Below, piece by piece: positions 39,701-45,515 of a stretch of 64,000 bases of DNA. The notes under the pieces were generated by a model. The model did no database searches and was not told the origin of the DNA. It worked only from the letters and a program-made list of their open reading frames with translations. Within the stretch, counting starts at the first letter, position 1. Each line of letters opens with the position of its first letter. Source of the DNA: Planctomycetota bacterium (GTDB lineage Bacteria; Planctomycetota; B15-G4). Where the stretch lies: positions 124,001 through 188,000 of the forward strand of contig JAJDEP010000017.1 in assembly GCA_029259715.1 (NCBI GenBank), read 5' to 3'. Both the position numbers and the translations under genes were made by a program.

Positions 39701-40616
39701 CCGTCCCGGTGATGGAGCCACTTGCCCGGACAGGGCGGATGATGCGCGGCGCCGAGAGGTCGGGCAGGAAGCCGTTGAAGCTGATCAGGCCGGCCTCGGT
39801 CTGCTGCTCGATGGCATCGAGGGCCGGATTGCCCGGATTGAAGGGCAGCGGAAGGGCCAGCGAAGCCAGACGGTCATCGCGCGGCTCGAGCACTTCACCG
39901 GTGATCGCCAGCAGTGGTGAGAAGCCGATGCCCGGCCCCATGACGATGCGCAGCGTGCCGGTGGGATCCTGCACGACGTTGCCCTGCGGGCCGAGGAGGA
40001 ACGGACTGGCCTCCCAGCCGATGGCGTCACCGACCAGGGGAGAGAGGATCACCCGCGGTCCCTCGACGACCACTTGCACAGGCACGAGGCCGCCGTCCTT
40101 GCGTCGCACCTGGAGTGGGCTGGCCGACGTGAGCAGGCCCGCCACGACGCTCGTGCCATCGGCAGGCGCGGACAGATTCAGGCTGCCGATGCTGACGTCG
40201 CGACTGAACTCAAGGACGCCGACACTGTTGCGCGGCAGGACCGGGATCTCGGGGGTCAGCGGATCGAGGATCTGGCCCATGTTCACGAAGGCCAGCTGAT
40301 CGAGCGACGTGCCCGGCTCCAGCACCTTGGGGAAACCCGGGGGCGCGACACCGGTCAGGGCGTCGGTCTCGTGCAGCGACGCGGGGTTCACCACTTCGAG
40401 CAGGTTGCCTTGCAGGTCGAAGATCGGCCGACCGAAGGCGAAGCGCTCGAGGAAGAAGTCCGTGGCGGGATCGTTGCTGGTGGCGGAGCCACTGCCGCCT
40501 CCACCTCCGCCGCCTCCGCCACCACCGCCTCCGCCACAACCGACGAGGAGCAAGAGGCCGACGAAGAGCAGGACGTACGAGACCCGAGGGCGGTGCTCAG
40601 CGCTCAAAGGCAGCAT
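36762..40616 (-). CDS. Giant Ig-like lipoprotein (family member 1)
   Basis: 1,284 residues from the ATG at 40616; in-frame sequence further upstream lacks a signal. The hydrophobic segment SYVLLFVGLLLLVGC gives a lipobox with Cys27, then 14 consecutive Gly. Two SbsA-like Ig regions are visible: residues about 110-200 (NSVGVLEFSRDVSIGSLNLS) and 460-540 (NSVLRMEFNEQMSAESFLPY, then SENSRTVSFRPYLVDQFG). The latter is the typical pattern in which an expected minimum/maximum operator-like strand precedes a strand pair. It has fewer Gly-rich blocks than its relatives and a Cys-containing region at about 840-1120. The C-terminus has SFVKFRAVFSI and SLDSVVLPYERV. First gene of the tandem pair; 220 bases upstream separate it from the MnmE-like gene, with no clear promoter. 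Confidence 0.85.
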   Translation of the reverse strand: MLPLSAEHRPRVSYVLLFVGLLLLVGCGGGGGGGGGGGGGGSGSATSNDPATDFFLERFAFGRPIFDLQGNLLEVVNPASLHETDALTGVAPPGFPKVLEPGTSLDQLAFVNMGQILDPLTPEIPVLPRNSVGVLEFSRDVSIGSLNLSAPADGTSVVAGLLTSASPLQVRRKDGGLVPVQVVVEGPRVILSPLVGDAIGWEASPFLLGPQGNVVQDPTGTLRIVMGPGIGFSPLLAITGEVLEPRDDRLASLALPLPFNPGNPALDAIEQQTEAGLISFNGFLPDLSAPRIIRPVRASGSITGTDSATRIQDAALIGGDEPVLVANEGDGEWRDALLEIDSPISLGVFKTTRYAVAMNTEEFHLAGPFVPDVPTFHLASGQTLDPMVGIGDTYRLIRSEFYEPIPGPLPPPGPALDAITVDPVGRPRDPFDPEDEKNSDLRYFVRVFDQDNAIERTGQWDPTISLFESINPNSVLRMEFNEQMSAESFLPYESFYVIDGSVPDSESGFDRHRIGVTELSENSRTVSFRPYLVDQFGPDSEFIGFGGTASTLKLVVRTRPEIGDIAALESGASPQTAEGLLEDIDVFGVRGVTDLGGRGLGLPGALLDQGDIDNFILRASSPGHGPFPPGVDFKLSFTTLPTSDRDFGAIVHRFMGQAVTGSFTPSAPEFADPVQRGIEYSDHPPLDVNDDGTAERRFLYGPTIPDLGLNQLGRLTGSPAQALQQVLDDFNDPEPTPYTAPGGPDKLVNLGFGTSVPINSPFGARFQHVFRNADVSPSVSQFSGVVLDLVGMAWSPVANAVVNTTFSDFSILIGLTTASGGRGPNTAQTAGIPDGVGSGLQKHFDCNVLDFRDECGFTPFFSLAEFVDEQPERAHVVKKNTNYTVSNANLFKPANALFSVTGFNSYHPFPAFNAGLDPFFGNSNVHSYPYDSRFGMVIEYRVGPEDLNFPSTQNFFRFSPGILSSAMPRFRVWSQGQDPLAHCVPNTTVGVNSFNLGGTGFGGFDQSYYRGGEGGPLYEPGFTVVSPAFLPPTGGNGMPAQIIAPPIVNPALQDAQKGEDWVEGDNTLNGAGGIDTTAALPTCNTDPQTNWYFANGMLAYPLPDTLFTGQVLPGLFPGPSNAPNAYIGYQPCFTNGPIFCNEPGMVGTPGEYGGNERYFMLFNFVKRVSAIESPAIAVVAGPSGQIRHRRPIIQPPLDTVDVNAGVRLDVRASSVLDFTAPTADSGYVNPSEETFVSDVSGPASLSNRSFVKFRAVFSIAPGTSQPPSLDSVVLPYERVPVTFD
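40494..40535 (-). repeat. Poly-Gly codon tract (14 Gly) after lipobox Cys
   Basis: Fourteen consecutive GGN codons immediately follow the lipidated Cys codon (40536-40538) of the giant protein at 36762-40616. Codon choice varies (GGC, GGA, GGT), so this is a selected protein tract and not a pure DNA microsatellite. Confidence 0.92.
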
Positions 40617-40836
40617 GGGTCTCCGAATCGTCTGCGACGGGTGGGTGCCGGGAATCGGTGGCGCGGCCACACAAGCCCGGAAGGTTGGAAAACCCTGCCA
40701 GCCTACCCGTTGAGGACCGATCTTGCCTTGACGATCCAGCAAGGCGGGGTCTGACGAGACCGGGTCGGGGGCAGAGCCGAGGGCTCCTCATTCTAGGGAA
40801 CTCGGAGCTTCGAGTGACGCCTGTGCCGGAGCACCT

Positions 40837-41874
40837 TCAGGTCGCCCTTCCCCCGAGGCGTCGCCCCGCCCGAAGCACCCGTGCACGCACGGTCGTCCCG
40901 ACGGGTGTCCAAGCGTCATCTGGCCCTTCAGGGGGGATTTGCAGCCCCTCAGCGATGGCATCCGAGAGTGCTGCCACCCCCTGCCCGGTGAGGCCTGAGA
41001 CGGCCAGACCGTTGCACCCGTCCGCTCCCTGGGGTGGACCGGGTCGATCGGCCTTGCCCCGGACGGCGATCACACTCGGCTCCCACTCCGGGCGGCGCTC
41101 CTCGCCCTCCGAGGAAAGGTGGACGACCAGGTCGGCACCGGCAACCTGGTCTCCGGGTTGGTCCACGCCGGCGCTGTCCTCGAGCCGGACGGGCACGTCC
41201 CGCAAGCGCCAGCGGGCTGTCACCGTGTCGCGGGTCGTCCCGGCTCGCGGCGAGACCAGGGCACGACTCCGTCCGAGCAGGGCGTTGAACAGGGTGCTCT
41301 TGCCGGCGTTGGCCCGCCCCACCAGGCGCACCACCGCAAGACGCTCGAGCCGCTCGCCGAGGCCCAGCAGAGCGCTGGCTCGTCGGAGGTCGGTCTGCTG
41401 TTGCGGCGTCAGCGGGGCGTCCGCCGGCATCGCCTCGATTGCGGTGAGCAGGCGCGCCAGCGGGCCGGATTCGGAGGTGAGGCGCGCGCGAGCCTGGCGC
41501 CAGGTCCAGACTTCCAACGCTTCCACGAGCCGGGGCCGCGCCTCGAGCACCCCACCGCGTTCGAGTTGCCGGGCGACGCCCTCGAGGACGCCATCCCCTC
41601 CGTGCAGATGCAGTTCCCAACCGTCCACGCGCCCCACGACGATGACCTCGTCGAGCACGCCCGAAGCCGCTCGCAACTCCGCATGGCAGAGCCGGCCCGG
41701 CTCCGGCCAGGGGCGTCGTTTTCCGTGCGCGCCGGGGACCATGAGCGTGCAGCCCCCGACCTCGCCATTCCGTTCCCGAGCATGGACCGAGACCACGGTC
41801 ACCGCTCCGAGGCCGGTCGGAGTGAGCCGGCACCAGTGCGAGGCGTTCCGGTCCGCGCCCGCGGGCGCGCTCAC
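40837..41874 (-). CDS. MnmE/TrmE-like GTPase lacking the C-terminal Cys motif
   Basis: 345 residues from a GTG at 41874 that overlaps the coaX stop (GTGA). The N-terminal 120 residues resemble the MnmE folate-binding domain (LTPTGLGAVTVVSV, ELHLHGGDGVLEGVARQLER), followed by a helical part and a Ras-like G domain: P-loop GRANAGKST (186-194), AGTTRDTV (211-218), DSAG (233-236). G4 is degenerate (GKAD, 273-276, for NKxD). MnmE is about 450 residues and ends in a CxGK motif needed for tRNA wobble-uridine modification; here the ORF ends RAGRRLGGRAT with no such Cys. It is therefore unlikely to be the tRNA-modifying enzyme itself and is better seen as a divergent relative of unknown role. No MnmG is nearby. 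Confidence 0.8.
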   Translation of the reverse strand: MSAPAGADRNASHWCRLTPTGLGAVTVVSVHARERNGEVGGCTLMVPGAHGKRRPWPEPGRLCHAELRAASGVLDEVIVVGRVDGWELHLHGGDGVLEGVARQLERGGVLEARPRLVEALEVWTWRQARARLTSESGPLARLLTAIEAMPADAPLTPQQQTDLRRASALLGLGERLERLAVVRLVGRANAGKSTLFNALLGRSRALVSPRAGTTRDTVTARWRLRDVPVRLEDSAGVDQPGDQVAGADLVVHLSSEGEERRPEWEPSVIAVRGKADRPGPPQGADGCNGLAVSGLTGQGVAALSDAIAEGLQIPPEGPDDAWTPVGTTVRARVLRAGRRLGGRAT

Positions 41875-42593
41875 CCGACCGACGCGGCCATTGCCCACGC
41901 GCGCATGCCGCGGTGCACGAGGTACGGATCGACCTCGATGTCGTCCCGGCGACTGTCCGCGGCCCAGGCCGCACCCCACGCTCCCGTGGCCACGACCCGG
42001 GCGCCCGCCGGCAGTGTCGCGAGGGCTTCCTCAACGAGCCGATCCGTGCCGCCCACCGCCATGCCCCAGAGGCCGCCTCCCAGGGCGCCGTGGGTCTCGC
42101 CGGCCGGCGCGATCGCCACCGGCTTGCCGTCGAGGTGCGGCAACTGCGCGGTCGCTTCCGCCAGCCCCCGGCCGGCGATGGCCGGGCCAGCGGCGATGAA
42201 CCCGCCGGCGTAGCGCCCCTCGCCGTCGAGGATGTCCACGGTCACGGCGGTCCCCGCATCGACGGCGACGCCCGGCCCGGGCAACAGGGCCCAGGCGTTG
42301 GCGATGCGATCGGCGCCCGCCGTGGTGGCCAGGCGAGGGTCCGCCAGCGGCAGCTTCGAATCACGCAGGATCGTCACATCGTCGACGCGTGCGGCCGGCA
42401 GGCCCGCGAGCACGGCCCGCAGGCGATCGGGATGGACGCTGACCGCGACCACCCGCGCATCCCCGATGAGCTGCAGCAGCTCGGCGGCCTCGGCGGCCTC
42501 GACCACCGTGGTCACCTCCACCGTGTCCCCGTGCCAGCGCCCCACGCCGATGGTCGAGTTGCCGACGTCGAGAGTGAAGTCCGGAGCGCTCAA
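41871..42593 (-). CDS. coaX: Type III pantothenate kinase
   Basis: First committed step of CoA synthesis: ATP phosphorylates pantothenate. 240 residues, in the range of CoaX. Motifs: TLDVGNSTIGVGRW (Asp9, phosphate loop), GADRIANAWAL (pantothenate-binding GADR, 93-96, with Asp95), AVDAGTAVTVD (Asp112) and YAGGFIAAGPAIAG. Type III enzymes are not inhibited by CoA and need a monovalent cation. The stop overlaps the GTG of the MnmE-like gene. It lies 13 bases downstream of the GspC-like gene in the long minus-strand run. The pathway's coaD is at 5.5 kb. Confidence 0.94.
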   Translation of the reverse strand: MSAPDFTLDVGNSTIGVGRWHGDTVEVTTVVEAAEAAELLQLIGDARVVAVSVHPDRLRAVLAGLPAARVDDVTILRDSKLPLADPRLATTAGADRIANAWALLPGPGVAVDAGTAVTVDILDGEGRYAGGFIAAGPAIAGRGLAEATAQLPHLDGKPVAIAPAGETHGALGGGLWGMAVGGTDRLVEEALATLPAGARVVATGAWGAAWAADSRRDDIEVDPYLVHRGMRAWAMAASVG

Positions 42594-42606
42594 CGCTGCC
42601 GGGCGC

Positions 42607-43629
42607 TCACTTCGAGTGGAACTTGATCGTCTTCAGCGCTCCGGCGCGCTCGTAGCGCACCACATAGGTGCCTTCGTCCGGGTTGGCCTTGAACCAGTTG
42701 ATGGCGGCCGACGTCGACGTCATGGGGATGCCGTTGACCGAGATGATGCGGTCCTTGGAGCGCGCGCCCAGGCGATACGCCAGCGACCCCTCTTCGACGT
42801 TGGTCAGTTCGAGCATGGAGCGCTCGCCGGTCTTCGGCGCGATGGTGCGGACGCTCACCTGCTCTTGCAGGAAGGCGTGGGGATCGTCCGCCACCGCCTG
42901 CTTGTCGACGGTGCCGAGCAGCCATTCACCCTCCGCGATGTAGACCGATTCGGCCGGAGCGCGCTCGTAGTCCTCGAAGGGATCAGCCTTCGTGTTGGGG
43001 TCCCATTCGTTGACGGGTACGCCTTTGCCGTCGCGCCCGAGCCCGGGATTCACCACGGCCTCGTCCTCGCCCCACTGGATCACCACCTCCTGCGCGCGGA
43101 CCTCCAGGACCCTGCCGTTGTAGGGCGCGGCGTCGTAGGGCGCCCGCAAAGGCTCGCCCTCGGAGATGTGCAGGCGACGCTGCTTGCCCAGGGCGGGTGC
43201 GCCGGGCGACGCCTCCTTGTATTCGATGGCCACGAAGCGCGTGGCCGCATCCGAGCCCCAGAAGATCAGGCTCACCTCGAGCACGTCCTCGATCTTCTTG
43301 AGCGTCTTGACGACGACGGGCGCCTCGCCGGTGTCGGTCTCGATCTTCTCCGGGTTGGGATCCCGGAAGTCGAGGAAGGCCGTCCAGAGCGTTTCGTACT
43401 GGCTCCGGGCGGGCAGGCTCGGACCACGGCTCACCTCGGGGACGTCGGCCGCCCCGTCGCGCATGAGCTGGCCGTAGTAGTCGCCGGAGCGGGCGGTGTA
43501 GGTCCCCTTCTGCTTCTTCTGGTAGATGTCGAAGAAGGTCCAGCCGTCCCAGGCGAACAGGGCCAGGCAGCCGATCCAGATCAGGGCTTTCGTCTGGCGG
43601 ATGTTGAAGCGGGTGCGCATGGAGACCAT
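42607..43629 (-). CDS. Membrane-anchored PDZ protein, GspC-like
   Basis: 340 residues. A short cytoplasmic start, one membrane helix (about 14-33, ALIWIGCLALFAWDGWTFF) and a long periplasmic part. The middle, with RRLHISEGEPLRAPYDAAPY and VLEVRAQEVVIQWGEDE, resembles the homology region of GspC, the inner-membrane linker of type II secretion. The C-terminal 90 residues form a PDZ domain (LTNVEEGSLAYRLGARSKDR, then IISVNGIPM). An ATG four codons in (43620) is an alternative start. It sits between obg and coaX, not in a gsp operon; prepilin peptidase lies 12 kb away. GspC-like is the best reading, but a stand-alone PDZ protease-adaptor or secretion regulator is possible. Confidence 0.7.
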   Translation of the reverse strand: MVSMRTRFNIRQTKALIWIGCLALFAWDGWTFFDIYQKKQKGTYTARSGDYYGQLMRDGAADVPEVSRGPSLPARSQYETLWTAFLDFRDPNPEKIETDTGEAPVVVKTLKKIEDVLEVSLIFWGSDAATRFVAIEYKEASPGAPALGKQRRLHISEGEPLRAPYDAAPYNGRVLEVRAQEVVIQWGEDEAVVNPGLGRDGKGVPVNEWDPNTKADPFEDYERAPAESVYIAEGEWLLGTVDKQAVADDPHAFLQEQVSVRTIAPKTGERSMLELTNVEEGSLAYRLGARSKDRIISVNGIPMTSTSAAINWFKANPDEGTYVVRYERAGALKTIKFHSK

Positions 43630-43690
43630 GGTTTGCCACTCCCGGAGGCCGGACGCAAGGCGCGCCCCCTCCGTCGGGGACGCTCGCGCG

Positions 43691-44794
43691 TCAGTCGTCT
43701 CCCTCTGACGCCTGCGCCGGCCCGGCCTTCCCGGCCGCGCGCTGCTCCGCCCGCTCCGCGGCCTTTTCGGCCTCCCACTTGTCCTCGTGGGCCTCGGCGA
43801 CCTGCTGACGCAGGGCGTTCAGGATCGCCGCCACGCCTTCGCCTGTCGCGCTCGAGAGGGCCACGACGTCGCGGCCACTGGCCTCCCGCAGGGCCGCCAC
43901 CACCCCCGGGGCATCGTCGGCGGCATCCACCTTGCTCGCCGCCAGGATCGTCTCTTTCTCGGACAGCCCCAGGCCGCTCTGCTCCAGTTCCCCTCGGATC
44001 GTGCGCCAGTCCTCGACGGCCACCTCCGGCCCAACGCTGGCATCGACCAGGTGCAGCAGCACGCCGGTGCGGGCCACGTGCCGCAGGAATCGATCGCCCA
44101 GTCCCGCGCCTTCGTGGGCCCCCTCGATGAGCCCGGGGATGTCGGCCAACAACAATCCACCGCCATCGTCGAAGGCGACCAGGCCGAGCACCGGCTCGAG
44201 CGTCGTGAAGGGATAGTCGGCCACCTTCGGCCGGGCTCGGGACACGGCCCGCAGGAACGTCGACTTGCCGGCGTTGGGCAAGCCCACCAGGCCGGCGTCG
44301 GCGATGAGCCGCAGCTCGAGGGCCAGGCGACGGGTCTCGCCCTCGCGGCCCGGGGTCGATTGGCGCGGCACCTGATTGGTGGACGACGCGAAGTGCTTGT
44401 TGCCCACTCCACCGTCACCGCCACTGACCACGGCGAACTCGATGCCGTCGCGGTCCATGTCGCGCAGGACGTGGCCCCGCGTGGCGTCGCGCACGATGGT
44501 GCCCACGGGCACCTCGATGAGCACCGACTCGCCGTCGCTGCCGTGGCGGTTGTTCACACCGCCCGCTTTCCCGGGGCCAGCACGGAAGTGGCGGCCGTTC
44601 TGCAGGCCGGCGAGCGTGTTCAGCCGCGCCGTGGACCGCAGCAGGACGTGCCCGCCGCGTCCGCCGTCCCCGCCGTCGGGGCCGCCGCGGGGGATGAACT
44701 TCTCACGCCGGAACGAGACCGCACCATCGCCTCCGCGCCCGGAGGACACCGTGAGGGCGATCTCATCGATGAAGACCGGGGCCGACCCCGGCAC
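43691..44794 (-). CDS. obg: Obg/CgtA GTPase
   Basis: Essential large-subunit ribosome assembly GTPase linked to stress and (p)ppGpp. 367 residues. The Gly-rich Obg fold is intact (SGRGGDGAVSFRREKFIPRG, GGDGGRGGHV, NNRHGSDGE). The G domain shows P-loop GLPNAGKST (171-179), FTT of G2 (196-198), DIPGLIEGA (218-226), and a changed G4: SKVD (287-290) instead of NKxD. A C-terminal Lys/Glu-rich tail replaces the OCT domain. The order rplU, rpmA, obg is the classic ribosomal arrangement. It is 9 bases downstream of rpmA. Confidence 0.95.
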   Translation of the reverse strand: MPGSAPVFIDEIALTVSSGRGGDGAVSFRREKFIPRGGPDGGDGGRGGHVLLRSTARLNTLAGLQNGRHFRAGPGKAGGVNNRHGSDGESVLIEVPVGTIVRDATRGHVLRDMDRDGIEFAVVSGGDGGVGNKHFASSTNQVPRQSTPGREGETRRLALELRLIADAGLVGLPNAGKSTFLRAVSRARPKVADYPFTTLEPVLGLVAFDDGGGLLLADIPGLIEGAHEGAGLGDRFLRHVARTGVLLHLVDASVGPEVAVEDWRTIRGELEQSGLGLSEKETILAASKVDAADDAPGVVAALREASGRDVVALSSATGEGVAAILNALRQQVAEAHEDKWEAEKAAERAEQRAAGKAGPAQASEGDD

Positions 44795-44803
44795 GAGCAG
44801 CCC

Positions 44804-45058
44804 TTAGACGCCGGCGTCGGCGACGTCGACGTGGATGCGGCGGCGACTGCCGAACCGCACCGTTCCTGCTGTGAGCGCGAACAGCGTGTGGTCATTGCCG
44901 TGGCCGACGTTGAGGCCCGGCAGGAAGGTCGTGCCGACCTGCCGCACGATGATCGTCCCGGCCGTGACGGCCTGCCCGCCGTAGCGCTTGATGCCGCGGT
45001 ATTGCGGGTTGCTGTCGCGACCGTTGCGAGTGGAACCCTGTCCCTTCTTGTGTGCCAT
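44804..45058 (-). CDS. rpmA: 50S ribosomal protein L27
   Basis: 84 residues. The flexible N-terminus that reaches the peptidyl-transferase centre is conserved ([16 protein letters not shown]), followed by [19 protein letters not shown] and [14 protein letters not shown]. No N-terminal cleavage extension of the Firmicutes type. Lies 19 bases downstream of rplU and 9 upstream of obg. Confidence 0.97.
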   Translation of the reverse strand: MAHKKGQGSTRNGRDSNPQYRGIKRYGGQAVTAGTIIVRQVGTTFLPGLNVGHGNDHTLFALTAGTVRFGSRRRIHVDVADAGV

Positions 45059-45077
45059 GGCGAAGCGATCCGGTGCG

Positions 45078-45380
45078 TTAGGAGCTGATGGACTCGATGG
45101 TCAGTCGCGTGTACTGCTGCCGATGGCCGTTCCGGCGGCGGTAGTCCTTGCGCCGCTTGAACTTGCTGACGAAGAGCTTGCGCGAAAGCTCGTGGCCCTC
45201 GACACGCGCTTTCACCGAAGCGCCGGCGACGAGTGGGCTGCCGAACGTCGCATCGACGGCCAGCACTTGATCGAAGACATGGTCGCTGCCGGGTTCGGCA
45301 TCGGCCAGCAGATCGACGATCAGAACACTGCCCTCGTTCACCACGTATTGGCGTCCGCGGTCGAGGATGACGGTGGCCAT
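45078..45380 (-). CDS. rplU: 50S ribosomal protein L21
   Basis: 100 residues from the ATG at 45380 with a GGAG ribosome site eight bases upstream; a longer in-frame start at 45446 would overlap the promoter. Family features include [13 protein letters not shown], the [15 protein letters not shown] segment and the basic C-terminus [20 protein letters not shown] that contacts 23S rRNA. First gene of the rplU-rpmA-obg operon, with its own promoter in the gap after RNase E/G. Confidence 0.96.
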   Translation of the reverse strand: MATVILDRGRQYVVNEGSVLIVDLLADAEPGSDHVFDQVLAVDATFGSPLVAGASVKARVEGHELSRKLFVSKFKRRKDYRRRNGHRQQYTRLTIESISS

Positions 45381-45417
45381 CACAGGCTCCGGTGAGCGGG
45401 TACGGAAAAGGGCGCCA

Positions 45418-45446
45418 AGCCTAGCGGCCGACCCGCAGGCGGGCAA
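45418..45446 (-). promoter_or_regulatory. Sigma70-like promoter for rplU-rpmA-obg
   Basis: Minus-strand TTGCCC (45446-45441), 17-base spacer, TAGGCT (45423-45418). Predicted start near 45411, about 31 bases before the rplU ATG. It lies in the 135-base gap after the RNase E/G stop. Confidence 0.45.
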
Positions 45447-45515
45447 GGGCAGCGCGGCCGGACCTGCCGGCCCCGCCGCGCGCCCACCCGCCGAGGGGAC
45501 GCCTGCTGGCGTGGA

